This document shows, piece by piece, positions 23,362 to 35,090 of a DNA stretch of 64,000 nt. The position numbers were made by a program, and so were the translations under genes. The notes under the pieces are model-generated. The model was not told where the DNA came from, ran no database searches, and saw only the letters and a program-made list of their open reading frames with translations. Origin of the DNA: Chara braunii (taxonomy: Eukaryota > Streptophyta > Charophyceae > Charales > Characeae); assembly GCA_003427395.1 (NCBI GenBank), contig BFEA01000147.1, positions 557,108 through 621,107 on the forward strand, given 5' to 3'. How positions within the stretch are numbered: position 1 is the stretch's first letter; each line of letters starts with the position of its first letter.

Positions 23362-23949
23362 GACCCTTCCAAACTCATGCAAAATTGTCTTCCTCCCACC
23401 TTCCCCCAGTTTATCCTTTTGTCTGCTTTCAACCAAAATAAAGAAGAAACTTAGGCTTCACTCTCACACGTTCCTTCCATGCAGTCTGATTGGGTGCTGA
23501 AGGGAAAGCAATAACCATAGGGACAAACTCATGCATACATCAATCATACTGCAGGGAGATAGGCAAACATGGGTAGTAGTGGGTTATACAGATGAAAGTG
23601 GTTAGCCTGACGATTCCCTGCCTCCAGAACTCCTCCTGAGTTCCGGCAGAGCTTCCGCAATCGGTGGGTGGACTCCCCACAGAGTCTTGACGCGGACCTA
23701 CGGGTTGCAATCCCGCCTGCCGCCTTCCTCTCGTAACCAAGGACTAGACTGAGACTTAGAAGGGCAAAAAGAGATAGATTTGAGACTCTCAGATCCAAGA
23801 ATGGTGCTCTCAGTCTCGCAAGAGAGGGCTTTGTTACCTTGACGCGCCTGAGGGCCCCGCAATGGCGGCCAGAGTCGCAGCAGCTTGGCCAACCTGAAGT
23901 CAAGGTGCTAACCGTCAACTCTCTGTCAACCGCCTAATTTTCCAGCGAT

Positions 23950-25860
23950 ACCCTCCGGCTATGGCAACAACCTCCCCCGCAAACATGTGACCCCTACCCC
24001 TACCCCGTGAACGGCCGAGCGAGGGCCAACTGCCGGATCTGACGCAGCCTGTTGCGCCTATTTCCATGAGTGGCCGAGACTCACTTTAGGTGGTCGCAGC
24101 CCGCTAACTCAGCCCAGCCAGATAACTCACCAATCAGCAAGTAGTCTTCAACCCGCGACTGCCGCCCGATGCCTCAGTTAATAGAGTGGGCAGTTGACCA
24201 ACCACGGAGCCATCCGTAGTTCCTAGCGACGGTCCCCCTCCTTCTTTGGCCACACCTTCCCACTTTACCCTGCCCCTTGGCTCAGATTGCCCTATCAGCA
24301 TAAGTACAGGCCGAACGGATCTCCCACCACAGCGCGGGGGTACACTGTTGCTTACTCCATCGAGGTGAGCACTTCCACCACTCGGCGTGCTAGGCACTGC
24401 TACCCCCAACAGACAGTGCACAGTAGCATGGATCTGCCCCTATAGCGCGGGCAGGTTCGTTCAGTTCTCACATAACTGCAACTACCCCCCTTCTCTTCTA
24501 AGCCCAATAGGAAAGTAGCGGACTACGGGTTCCATCGTCCGCTGCATTGCCCCACTCTCCAAGTGCACCCGGCGCCCTATCCTGTCCAGATGCACCCTTC
24601 CTTTTCGTTACCTGTCTGTTCCACCTCAGTCGCACCTTACACGGCCGACATCCAAACCCGGTCTTCCCCTCGTCTCCTCTCCTTCGAATGTATCGGGCGC
24701 CGAGTATCGCCTGGTTCATCCTCTTACCCCTTTCCTGTCTAACGCCCGTCGCTTCCCGGTCGGCCCCCTCCAGCGCTAGCTCGAGTCCGACAGTCGCCCG
24801 CACCACCGTTGCCCGCCTTTGGGCCCATCGCTCGGCCGTTTCCTGTCTGCCCCGATCTCCCTACTGTCCGCCTTCGTGCGCCCGCCTCACCGACCCCTAC
24901 GCTATCTCCATTCCAGCAGGTAAGTGAGGATGAATCTTCCTCCAAAACATGGGTAGGTTCACCCTTGCACCCACTTTTCTCCTTCTTGACATCATCACGC
25001 CCCCCCCCACGACTTCGATCCATAAAATGAGCAAAGTTGGGATGAATCTTCCGCTAAGATGCGGGTAGGTTCATCCCCCTTTTCTTTTTCCTCCCGGGCG
25101 CAGCTTCCTAACTAACGATCTCAAAAACTAACTCCTAAACTCTAAATCTAACACTACCACTCAATTCACCATACTCTAAAACTTCCAAGTCGATTCTTTC
25201 CTCGCCCGTTTTCATTTAGAAACGGGCGGGCTATACTCCTTCCTCTCCACCTCTCCCGTCGCCCCGCCATACCCCGGCGCAACACTTTTTCTCTACCACT
25301 CTTCTTCTACCCACTCTCGTCCGCATCTGACCTTTCCATTCGCCTCGCCCGGGGCCAAAACCCCGGGATCGCTCCTCCCCCTGCCCAAATCCATTCACCG
25401 AGGGGTGGGCTATGCTCTATCTCTTTCCTTCCTCACTTTCGCCATGACTCGGCGCAGCCCCCTCTCCTTATCCCTCCTATTCTACTAACTACCATCTAAA
25501 ACTAACCCTTCTATGTGATTCGCCCGGGTTAAAAACCCCGGGATTACTCCTTTCCTCTCCTGTTTCCATTCAGGATCGGGAGTATGGCGCGCTCTCCCCC
25601 GCGCTCAGCCCCTGCCATCGCCCGTTAGGCTCCCGCATGAACCTGGTGCGGCATTGCGCCCGAGTTCATCTGCCTCCGTAGTTGCTCATAGCTCGTTAGC
25701 TCACTACACAGCCCCAGCGCCCGTCTTTCCACCCGCTACCTCGTCGCTGCTTTCCTCCTTACTGCGCTAACCACCCCGCTGCCTCTCTTGTCTGCTCGTT
25801 GCCTCTCCGCCACAGGTTGACACTCCGACTGACGGAGGAAAAAACTCAGTGCGCCCGGCC
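23950..25860. other. GC- and pyrimidine-rich sequence with diverged repeats; no gene recognised
   Basis: From about 25,190 to 25,580 three diverged segments contain CGCCCG, a GGGTTAAAAACCCC-like or CCCGTTTT-like short palindrome, then C/T-rich sequence. A similar layout is seen at 39,900-40,560. The phrase GGATGAATCTTCC recurs at about 24,928 and 25,041. Confidence 0.5.
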
Positions 25861-25868
25861 CCCCCTCG

Positions 25869-25940
25869 GCTTTATCCGTGCGCGGGGGTCATGCTAATCT
25901 TCTCTGTATCGTTCCAATTCTAACGGATGTCCCGAAGGAC
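25869..25940 (-). pseudogene. U6 snRNA-like sequence, best-preserved copy
   Basis: The minus strand reads GTCCTTCGGGACATCCG (the U6 5' hairpin region), then AATTGGAACGATACAGAGAA and GATTAGCATG, then CCCCCGCGCACGGAT. This includes the ACAGAGA box, unlike the other two copies. It diverges after the GCGCAAGGAT equivalent and lacks the normal U6 3' end and T run, so it is a truncated copy or chimeric repeat, not an obvious functional gene. Confidence 0.85.
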
Positions 25941-26019
25941 AAAAGTGTGGGCCACGCCCCGTGGCAACTCAAAGCCTGCGCGGGCCCAGACAATTTCAGA
26001 GTAGTTGGTTTTACTTGTC

Positions 26020-26092
26020 AGGTTCCATCACCTGGGTTCAAATTCGGGTCTGTATTTCCACAGTCCATGGGTGTACCCAGTGAGCTAGGCTC
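26020..26092. other. tRNA-like block next to U6-like sequence
   Basis: The plus strand has CCTGGGTTCAAATTCGGG, a good B-box match. The minus strand has TAGCTCACTGGGTA, a good A-box match. The block lies 80 bp from the U6-like sequence, in the same relative place as in E1 and E2. Confidence 0.5.
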
Positions 26093-27014
26093 TTGGGTGC
26101 CTGCCGCACACCGCGATGCGGCTGCATAAACCGCTTGTGATTGCCCTTCAAGCGACCCTTCGAGTACAACCCACCCCACGTGACCCCATATCAACCCCGG
26201 TATCACGCCCCAAAGCGGGACGCGAGTAAAAAGGCTTGAAACAAACCCACAAGAGGTACATAATTTTTTTTAGGGTTTAATAAGGAAACAACACGGGAAA
26301 AAATGGGGACCCCGTAGATCGGGCCCACCGCCGCACCCACTAACAAAACCGAGGGGGCTAAGGGCCCTCCACCCCTCAGGCCCCGCTCCTCGCCGCTCCG
26401 CTGCTGTTGCGCCGACGCCCGCTGGCCCCGATCTGCAAACCTTCGTAGTATCAGCCCAATGCCGTAACCTATAGCGCTAAGCCCAAGCCTGAGACCAGCG
26501 CCCGCAGAGTACCATACAAGGCAGTGCGGCGCGGCGCTTTGGGCCAACAAACCGGTTGCGCGGCTCCCAGTGTCGGCGCCGACTTGCTTATAGCGTGCCA
26601 TACTTGCCCCGCGCGCCATCCTACGACACCCCACTCGCCGCACGAAGTCGCGCCGTCGTTGTCGATGCCGTCGTCGGGGTCGTTCTCCGCACGCACGCTC
26701 GACTCGGTCAAACGTAGCCATCGAAAGAAAATATCCCCTAGATCCTAGTTCAATCAAGAGCAACAAAAAATAAAACTTAATGATAGACCGGCGCCCCGCG
26801 CCGGTTTCGTAATCAACATCAGGGAATAAATTACGCGCGCCTTAAACCTGCGCGCCTTAAACCTGCGCGCCCACGCATTCTTTACTCTAGTCAGTCATCC
26901 ATTCAACATGGATCACAGACGCAGCCGCGCCTAGCGCGGTATACCTAATTTTAAGCCAAGACTATTTTGCAAAAAAACAGGGCGGATACCCTTGTAAGGG
27001 TATTCGCACCGACA

Positions 27015-28665
27015 ACTTTCGACACCACTTCACTCAAGGTCAATTGATTGACTCAGATTTTCCTTCACACCTGTGTGAATCCACACTTTGCTTGACCCTG
27101 TTCATTGAAAGTTCATTGAAAAGGTAGAGGAAAGTCGTGTGTGTCGTGCATGTGAATGAAAAGGTCTGACTTGAGCATGGGATTGTACTGGTTTTCTCTT
27201 GAACTTGTTGTCTTTGCGTGTTGTGCAGGTAGGTAGAAGGATGCTTGCAAAGAAGATTAATTATGCCTATTTGAAATGAAGAAAAAAAATTGTCCTCTTT
27301 CTACCTCTTACCTATCTGCATATCAATAAAGTTACGTTTGTTTTGGAAAATGTTAATTCAGTATGCACCGTAAAATGAATTTGATTTAAGGAAAGAAGAT
27401 AAGGCCAAACAGACTTGGTATTTTTCCCGAGGATTTACCCATTCTATCCCGAATGACCTTATCTACCTATACCTGTCTAAATGGTTCTCATTTTCTATCT
27501 CCTTTAACTTTCTTCGTCTAAGTTACCTTGAACTCATGCGAAATTAGGATAACTAAAAGTTACTTGCAGTGAACATCCTCTGTCTCTAGGAAGCATCTGG
27601 GGCGGGGGCTCGTAACTTCAGGAGTCGGCCCTGTTATCGACCCAGAGTGGACCGTTCTACGAGGGGGTACTTTATCGATTCGGTGGAGACGGCCCGACTT
27701 CTGAGATCCGAGTCTTGTGCTCGAATGAGGAGGAGGAGTATCCTAGACCACTTCCTAGAGGGAGAGACATGCCACACTTCAAGCAATACACTTGAACAAG
27801 AATCATTCGGAAAGCAGCCTGTCATCCAAGAAGATTGGAAATGTATGGAGACAAGTGTGCGTGCCTAATCTTAGGTCGGCGGTAGGATGGAATGAATAAT
27901 TTTAGCAGCGCATCTTATCAAGTCAAAACCAAGGTTGTCCGACTACCGTGTCGGTTGCATTAAGGTTAATGTCGAAGCCAACTTCCAGTTGACAACTTAG
28001 TATGATGTTTTGATTTATCGATTGCGACTTGAGGTGGTCGGATTTTATTTTGATCTTGTGTTATTGGATGTATCTAATGGTGATTTTGATTCTTTCAGTT
28101 ATCATTTTGGATTGAATATGTATTCCTTGTTGACTATGGTTGACTCTTTGTTTTATGAAATTATGAGTGGTTATAACTTATAACTTTCTTTTTTTACTGG
28201 TGTCTAAAGGGACAAGGAGGTTTTCACGCTTGGTTGAGACCATCCTTGTCGACCGGTGTACGCTTCGTACTTAGGAGATCAGCGCCCTAAGGAACGGACG
28301 ACGTCGGGGTTCAATAGGCGTTGTAATCGCGCGTATCTATACTACAGCAAGCGAGCAAACACCCTCAATTGACCTACCTCTGCAACTGCATGTAAAAACT
28401 TTTGCACGTGGGTCAGTATCTCAGTAGGGATACGCCCCTAAGGGTGGTGACAACCCCTTAGGGAAACAAGTTTATGCCCCGCGGGAACCTATCTTGCCGT
28501 AGGGGACCGCGGAATGTACAACTGGCGCACCCGGCTAGAGCGGCGAAGGGACGACACCACCGCGGCCGTCTCGGCGGTCCGTGGGATTATTTATGCGTCG
28601 TCCAAGAGTTGTCTCTTGATTTTGGTTTTGTTTAAACTCTTGCGTCACAAATGATTTGGCGTGCA
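27015..28665 (+). mobile_element. Element D1 (related to D2 at 45,990-49,470)
   Basis: Segments matching D2 in order are a TTCACTCAAGGTCA phrase, a TTGTGCAGGTAGGT phrase (27,219 and 46,190), a GGCCCTGTTATCGAC phrase with CCACTTCCTAGAG downstream (27,628-27,760 and 46,610-46,730), and the conserved end domain (28,250-28,665). D1 lacks the D2 segment that holds the two ORFs. It directly abuts the start of E3. Confidence 0.7.
28250..28665 (+). repeat. Conserved end domain of D1
   Basis: Contains ATACGCCCCTAAGGG, loop TGGTGACAACC, then CCTTAGGG (hairpin 28,436-28,463), CTTGCCGTAGGGGACCGCGG and ACTGGCGCACCCGGCTAGAG. It matches the D2 domain at about 85-90% by eye. Confidence 0.88.
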
Positions 28666-28689
28666 CCCAGGCTCAAACTTGATGACTAA

Positions 28690-29440
28690 GTGCGTGCCCA
28701 AGCCTGAACTTGCAGATTGAGTTTACGCTCAAGCTCGAACTGGTTGTTTGAGCACACACCCAAGCTCGAGCTTGCTGATTGAGTGCACGCCCAGGCTCGG
28801 ACTGGTTGTTTGAGCGCATGCCCTGACCCGACAATGTTGTTTTAATGCGCGTCCATGCTTGGGGCTGCTGATTCAGTGCGCGCCTAGGCTCGGACTTGAT
28901 GATTTGGTGAGCGCTCATACTCGAATTTGATGATTTGGTGCACGCCTAGGCTCAAACATGATAATTTGGTGCGCTCCAAGGCCCGAGCTCGATTATCAAG
29001 TGCGCAGTCGGGCCCAAAGTTGCTATTTCGGTGTGCGCCCTTGCTTGGTATTGCTATTTGAGTGTGCGCCAATGCTCAATATTGCTATTTGAGTGCGCGC
29101 CCATGCTCAATATTGTTTTTTTAGTGCGCGCCCATGCTTGGTGCTGCTAATTCAATGTGCGCCGATGCCAGATATTCCTATTTGAGTGCGCACCCATGCT
29201 TAGTGTTGCTGATTTAATGCGCGCCCATGCCAGGTATTGCTATTTGAGTGCGCACCTCGGCCCGACAAGGCTATCTGAGTGCGCACCCACGCTTGGTGCT
29301 GCAATGCGCGCCCGAGCCTGAACTCAGTGATTCAATGCGCGCCCGTGTTTTGCAGATTTAATACCCGTCTAGGCTAGGCATTGATGGTCTGGTGTGCGCC
29401 CAGGCTCGCGGTTGTTGATTTTTATGCACGCCCTAATTCT
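28690..29440. repeat. ~31-bp minisatellite, about 25 units
   Basis: Units of the form GTGCGCGCCCATGCT plus TTGCTATTTGA repeat with a period near 31 bp (for example 29,062, 29,093 and 29,124). Confidence 0.9.
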
Positions 29441-29824
29441 AGACTGCCCGCCCAGTTGAAATGATGACCCCGGAGCGAGCACCTTGCTAGTATGATCAAG
29501 TTGGGACTGACTGCTTGTTGGATGGGCACTTGAGGGCCGCTAATGGAATGATTTGGCATCCCATTCCCACTGATTTAATTTTTTTCCAGTCTAGATCCCA
29601 CGCATACTGTATTTTTCCTGCGCAGGTGATATTTGCAGTTCAGTCCCTGCGCAGACAATTTCGCGCAGTCCAGCCCCATTGCATGCGGTATTTTATAATT
29701 GGACCCTGCATGTGCAATGTCTTGCTGATCAGTCCTCCGTCGTGATGATACTGGCGGTTCCAGCCTTCATATTCTTGATCCACTTGCTATTGAGATACAT
29801 TTACGATATTACATATATTGAGTT

Positions 29825-30115
29825 GCTGGTTATCGTTTAGTCGGGCCCATTCATGAGATTGTTGTCGTTCAGACGGGCCCTTTCAGACGGGCCCATTTAT
29901 GAGATTGCTGCCGTTCAGGCGGGCCAATTCTTTGAGATTGCTGCAACTCAACCGGGGCCTTTTAGGCGGGCCCATTCTTTGAGATTGTTGTTGTTCAGCC
30001 GGGCCCATTCTGGCATGCCCTCAAATCGAGTAGCTGGTTGATGTTCAGCTAGACCCTTTCAGGCGGGCCCTTATATTGAGTTGCTGGTTGATGACCCAAC
30101 CGGGCCCAGACACCA
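29825..30115. repeat. Diverged ~40-bp repeats (CGGGCCCATTC type)
   Basis: GTTCAG, ACGGGCCC or GCGGGCCC, and GAGATTGCTG phrases recur about eight times. Confidence 0.75.
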
Positions 30116-30398
30116 CTTTGTTGTTGTCTTTTTCCGACCAGGGGGGCCCAGACATTGGCCTTACCACCGTTCAGTTGGGCCTACGCTGTGATTTGTTGAT
30201 TTGACAAGTGGGAGGACCTTGTCGACCGAGGACCCGAGCTTCTGTACTCGCAGAGGCGCAGTTACTGTCCAAGCTGGCACGTCGACAGGGGCGGCCCCGA
30301 AGTGGGGCAAACTTGTCGAGAGTTTTCGTTAGCGGTATGATGGTCACTAGACTTTCCACATCAGGGCTAATGAGTCCCCAACCTCCAGACACACTTAA

Positions 30399-31277
30399 AT
30401 GGTTACCGACTTCGTAAAGGGGGCGAAAAAAAGGGTAAAGAGCACCACGTATAACATGATCGCTGACTACATATTCCGCAGGGAAAGCTATTGGGGGGAT
30501 AACTGGCTACACGTGGTGTTCCCTCGCGTACCTTCAACACCGGGGGCCGTACTCTTCGATTTTGATGGATGGAATCCCAAACCCCTCAGTAAGGCGCGCA
30601 GCAAAGGGAAGAGGTAGAAGAATGAGTGGATCAGGGTCGAGAAAGCCAGATCCGGGATCCCGATTACTACTTGCACGCGGAGATCAGAGACTGATGAGTC
30701 TGACCTTTGTTGCGTAAGCAACATCGATCTTGGTGACTACTTCGATTGAGAGACCCACAAAGACTGAGTCTGTTGGTGATAGCCTAAGACTGGTAAGCGA
30801 CGGCGACGGAGAGCTACATTGAGACAAATTGCATATCTTCTTGCATGGTGTCTACTCGAGGGAGACTAATTCCTTGATGTCAGACGAGCATAAGACCGAG
30901 GCGGTTGTTGGACCCTCAAGAGGGGAAGGACCGGTCCCATATCTCGACAATGGATTCAAGCATCTGGTTGGGGAAGATTTTGCGATGCAGGCCTTCCGGA
31001 AACCACTTTATGGAGACCGTTTCCTTAAGGTTTCGTACGCCTAAATTGACAGAAAGGGACGGATCGCGATACCGATCGGAGCTACGGGCGATATTACCCT
31101 TGCGGAGGAGCTCTATCTCAGGAGCGTTTTTGACGAGGAGATGATGAGATGTATGGCGTACATCAACAAGATCGATCCTGCAGCACCTCTTGATATCAGC
31201 TATGTGGTCCCAGAGTCGATAGAAACTCAGGTTCTTAATGATAAGGAGGACCAACATGTACCAGTTGTGGAGTCCTA
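30399..31277 (+). pseudogene. Unrecognised retroelement coding remnant
   Basis: Two plus-strand open segments look like real but broken coding sequence. One is at 30,399-30,617 (72 codons, with GDNWLHVVFPRVPSTPG). The other is at 30,829-31,277, where a stop at 31,042 interrupts a frame that continues as GRIAIPIGATGDITLAEEL and DPAAPLDISYVVPES. Balanced amino-acid use and the run-on after a single stop argue for former coding. Position upstream of a gag-like region suggests the 5' part of an LTR-element polyprotein. I do not recognise the family. Confidence 0.45.
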
Positions 31278-31689
31278 GATAGTAGGGCCTACTCACGAGG
31301 GGGTACCACTTATCATTATCGACTGAGACTTTTCCCGTCTAGTCATTGTAATGTATTATGGAAGTATTATGATTTATCAGTGACGACAACCCTCCAATGG
31401 TTGCTCCCTGCATACACTGTGTACTACCCTTCAGTCACGTGTCTCTGGTCATGCTCTTGCAGAGTCTGGTCTCTGGTCTTCTTATTCTTTCGGTGTCATT
31501 TGTCCTATGATGCATGGAATGTTGTGTTTTTTATCTCATTGCACATGTTACACTCAATGTTACTTTAAGGACTCCTGAATAATAGGGACTCCGGTGACCT
31601 TGAGTCTGACCTTTATACGAGGTCAGGTGCAGGCTATAAACCCAAACGCCTCACTCTGAGTCGTGTCGCCGTTGGCAGGAGGGATATCC

Positions 31690-33662
31690 CTGACTACTCG
31701 ACTGCGTGATTGAATGTGATAAGGATGTTTACTGAATGCATATTTATTTTATATATTTGTTTATACTTACCAAAAATCCTATGTGACAGTCTGCTAGTCC
31801 ACCAACGCACTACACTCGGCACGTGGAGGAATATCGAGCCAGGACCTGGAAGTGGTGGGGGTGCGACAACATGTAGATGGAGGAAGAACAGGGGCCGGAG
31901 CAAGAAATGGAGTAAGGGGTTCAAGTTAAGGTCGAGCAGCATGTCGAGCAGGTGATTGAGGTTAGGGATGATACCCTTCCTAGGGCACCAGTCCCAGAGC
32001 AAGGACTTGAGCGAGTCCCTGAGTCTAACCGTAAGGCGGGTGAGGAGCCCCGACACAGAGAGATCCCATCATCCCCTCGAGAGACGGTTCTTTCACCGAG
32101 ACAAAAGGGGCAAATACAACAAGAGGAGGCGAATTGGAGGACGAGGGCTCGAGCAGTTATTGATATGCATCTAGCAGCGTATGCTCAGGAGCAACATCCG
32201 TTGAGCCACCATTGGTGCATCCCCCAACAGCGAGAGAGGCGAGGGATGAGGTCCCAACACAGGAGGTTTACCGAATAGAGTTGAGAGCACCACCAGGCGA
32301 GACGGTTGAGGGGAGGTGAGTCGGGAGGGACAGGCGCATAGAGGAGATATGGAGATAAAGAGAGAGGTTTGAGGCAGCTGGGACGTTTCCGGACCAAGCA
32401 CCGGACGTGCAGCCTAGGACGTCGAAATGCTACGATCTAGGGAGAGTATTGGGCCCAGAGAGCTAGAGTACGCCCAACACCTCGAAAGCATGACTCAGAG
32501 AGACTGGAGGACCCAGTGAGAGTGGGGCTTGAGGCCGCGAGAAAGGCAGATAAGGATTTGGACCGGAGGATCTGCATATCGACCGGGACTTCTTTCCAGA
32601 AGTACTTGATGTTGGAAGGTGCCTTGGCAGAAAAGAAGTCTGAGGTAGCAGATCTGACGAGATGTCGGGAAGCAGCTGAGGCGGAGATTCAGGAGCTCAA
32701 GGTGCAGCTGACTGGCCAGACCATTATGTTCTAGGACACTGTGCTAGACTTGAAGCAACAACTTCAAGACATGGCGGCGAGGATCGAGGGGGTGACATCT
32801 ACTACGGTGGTAGATTGGACTGAGAGTCGCCGCTATGCCATTCAGGGCGAGGCAGTACAGGGGTTGTTTGGGCGTCGAGCTGCGACAGAGTTCTCCCCGG
32901 AGCCATCAATTGGGAAAGTCACCATTGAGCGAGTAGAAGTAGAAGCCAAGAGAGAGGCGGAGAGAGGGACCTTTGGGTTCAGGGTAGACAAATCAGCGGG
33001 CACCCTCTTGCGAGCCTATGCTAGTATCCCTGCCAAATGCCAGCTAAAGATGGACTGCAAAGGGTTGTCAATGAGCATGCTCAGGGATCAAACAAGGGGT
33101 TTACGAATGTTCTCTAGGAGACACTTAGCAGTATGTCAGAGGGAGTGAGCATGCCTATGCCTGAGGAGAGGATGTAGGCACCTCACGAGGAGGAGATAGT
33201 GGCCACAGTGGGAGTCATGGCCGGGGGTAGGCCGCAAAGATTGGATACACCTGGGTACGCGCCAGAGGTCGGGGGAGTGCAGGGCGCGTCAGATACTCGG
33301 GCGTTGGAATCTGAACCTGAGGAACCCATGGAGGTGCCCCAACATCATGAGTTGGCCAGAGAGGCAACAAAGACACCCCCATCGCCAGATTCTCGAAGGA
33401 AGAGGAAGAGGTACTGAAGGCAGAGTGATCAGTCCTACTTCTGCAAGAGGGGGAAACACCGGGCTCTGTAGTGTCCGAAATTCCTCAAGGACAAGACAGC
33501 AGGAAAGGTCGCGGAGAAGGATATGAGGATGTATGATAGGATGGAGCGGTTGGTAGAGCGGTTCACTGATAAGAGAAGGGTTCAACTTTACAGGCAAAAC
33601 CAGGATCAGATGAGTGAGTAGGGCTGGTTTTCCGATGTGCCAGTAAGATAATGAGCTCGATA
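31690..33662 (+). pseudogene. Gag-like retroelement remnant with damaged zinc knuckle
   Basis: Open plus-strand segments at 31,952-32,278, 32,516-32,734 and 32,741-33,148 encode basic, Gln/Glu-rich sequence with a coiled-coil-like stretch (EIQELKVQL, LDLKQQLQDMAARIEG). Near 33,441-33,480 there is a CCHC-knuckle remnant: the motif C-x4-H-x4-C is present as CKRGKHRAL-stop-C. The first Cys position is Ser and a stop replaces a Gln. CPKFLKDK follows. Zinc knuckles in Gag bind RNA. No protease or polymerase is recognisable after it, so the element is either gag-only or heavily deleted. Confidence 0.65.
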
Positions 33663-34674
33663 TTACATGAGGATAGTCTTGTCCGGCCAAGACCGTATTA
33701 GTGGACCCTTCTTCTTCCTTCCTCTCCTCGTGTGGTTTTGGTTTTAATTTTTATGATTATTTTTTTATTTTTTATCATTGGTTGTTATCTTCATTTTGTT
33801 ATTTTTATGTCGGGCACGAAACCGGTTTATTTAAGGGGCCGCTTGCGGCTCCGTGTGTTCGGAATGTTGGCGAGGGACTTTCTACCCTGTTGTATCGGGA
33901 CGCGGACCAAAGGAGATCAACGTGGATGCGAGCCAGTGGGTGTTTGGCCCACGAGGCCGAAGGAGGCCAGTGTGACAGGGGCCTTTGGTGAGATCCCTGA
34001 CCGCCACCCACTATCCACCGAGACTCCGAGAGAGGTATGTGTGTGAGCATGTCGGGGCGTAATATCGCGAAGCGGCCCGGGGCACTGTGGGAAGGCCGCT
34101 GCGCGGCTGCTAACGAGGAGACCCTTCTCGGGACTCCCCACGTCAGTTTTTAGAGTTCTCATTTGAATATTTACCGCTACCACCAAAATCCGCATTGGGC
34201 TAGGCCCTTCTAAGCCTACGCTTAGGCTTATAGCAAGTCGTGCCCTCGCTTCCGTGACCTCTATCTGTATGAGGATTGCCCGTGGAGGACCCGAGAGAAG
34301 GGGGGGCTCTGCTCAAGCACAGTGGCATGAGGAAAATCCAATGGAGGCTCGCAGTGATACGGACGTGCAAAATCGTTCGTCAGACGAGGGTATACATCGA
34401 AAGAAAAATATCAGGCTGGCTAGCAGCTTAGTCTTCCCGAAATCTGCCCAGTATAGTCGAAGCAATCGAGCGTTCTACCGGGTCGTTAACAGTGGAATCG
34501 GCCGCTACGAGGCGGTGCGCTAACTTCGAGGAATCGAAAGAAGCTGAGCGGGATGGCAGGAAGACGATGTAGCGGACGCAGCGAAGGGAAAGGTGAACCA
34601 AGACGCGATTTTGTGTCGGGGTGCATGCAGAGTAAGAGTCGGTGGTGGCAGAGGTGAGTGGGAGTTGGGCAGTG
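33663..34674. other. No gene recognised; contains a 28S-derived fragment
   Basis: T-rich tract at 33,700-33,800, then GC-rich sequence with a fragment of large-subunit rRNA on the minus strand (34,148-34,195). Confidence 0.5.
34148..34195 (-). pseudogene. 28S/25S rRNA fragment, diverged
   Basis: The minus strand contains GGTGGTAGCGGTAAATATTC then AAATGAGAACTCTAAAAACTG, close to the conserved large-subunit rRNA segment that reads GGTGGTAGTAGCAAATATTC followed by AAATGAGAACTTTGAAG. Confidence 0.7.
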
Positions 34675-35090
34675 TCGAGCGCATCGGCCCCGTGCAGTGC
34701 GGGACCCTCCCGGCCGCGTCACGCAGGAGTTGGTTTTACTCATCGCGATATACATGGAGCTTCCGCAAGCCGCTCCATTCGAGTGCTCCAGCCATACCTC
34801 TCGCGAGCCCCTACGACAGGATAGGGTCAACGCAAGGTACAACTTACCTCCACCTGCGGTAGTTGTCACCTCCCTTCGGTGGGCGTACCCCCGCCGAGCT
34901 ACCAGTCCACAATACGAAAGCTAATCAGTTGCAATGACAGAGGTGGACCGACCGAGGGTGTTTCTCGTACGTTGTAGCATAGGGGGTACACGCGGTCTCA
35001 CTCCTTTATCGAACCCGCACACGAACTGACGCACTGGGGGGCTGAAGTCCCAAGCACGATTCGTTGTCGGTCGACTAAGACGAATCCCAC
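34675..35090 (-). repeat. Conserved end domain of element B
   Basis: Same landmarks as A. The hairpin at 34,882-34,850 has CCACC/GGTGG outer pairs and a GTGACAA loop. The end is again CCGATGCGCTCGACA. Confidence 0.85.

Larger units (their letters stand above)
20109..23950 (-). mobile_element. Hairpin-rich ~4-kb element, copy A
   Basis: Read on the minus strand, this copy aligns end to end with copy B (34,675-38,510) and copy C (50,780-58,048). The shared order is a GC-rich border segment near 23,540-23,920, an array of seven dispersed hairpins, an array of five ~123-bp units, and a ~400-bp conserved end domain finishing CCGATGCGCTCGACA. No coding frame is conserved. The precise right border is uncertain and I could not find a target duplication. 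It could be a very large solo LTR or a non-autonomous element. Confidence 0.75.
25858..27014 (-). mobile_element. Composite repeat E3 (minus strand): palindromic start, tRNA-like and U6-like blocks
   Basis: The minus strand starts at 27,014 with TGTCGGTGCGAATACCC and its inverted partner GGGTATCCGCCC. The first ~240 bp match the plus-strand repeat at 41,154-41,400. The tRNA-like and U6-like blocks follow about 0.9-1.1 kb downstream, in the same order as E1 and E2. A GC-rich frame at 26,766-26,203 lies inside, but nothing supports it as a gene. Confidence 0.6.

Noticed and set aside
20109-23950. Classical LTR with TG...CA ends, target duplication and PBS for element A
   Set aside because: One end (CGACA) is consistent across copies, but the opposite border, target duplication and an adjacent PBS could not be found, so LTR status is left open.
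25869-25940. Functional U6 gene
   Set aside because: The 3' third diverges and no terminator T run follows. No plant-type upstream element was seen at the expected distance.
26203-26766. 187-codon minus-strand frame
   Set aside because: GC-rich, no recognisable motif, lies inside repeat E3, and competing frames on the other strand are similar in length.
30685-30720. Hammerhead ribozyme core beginning CTGATGAG
   Set aside because: The GAAA half of the core is absent. AGACTGATGAGTCT is just a short palindrome.
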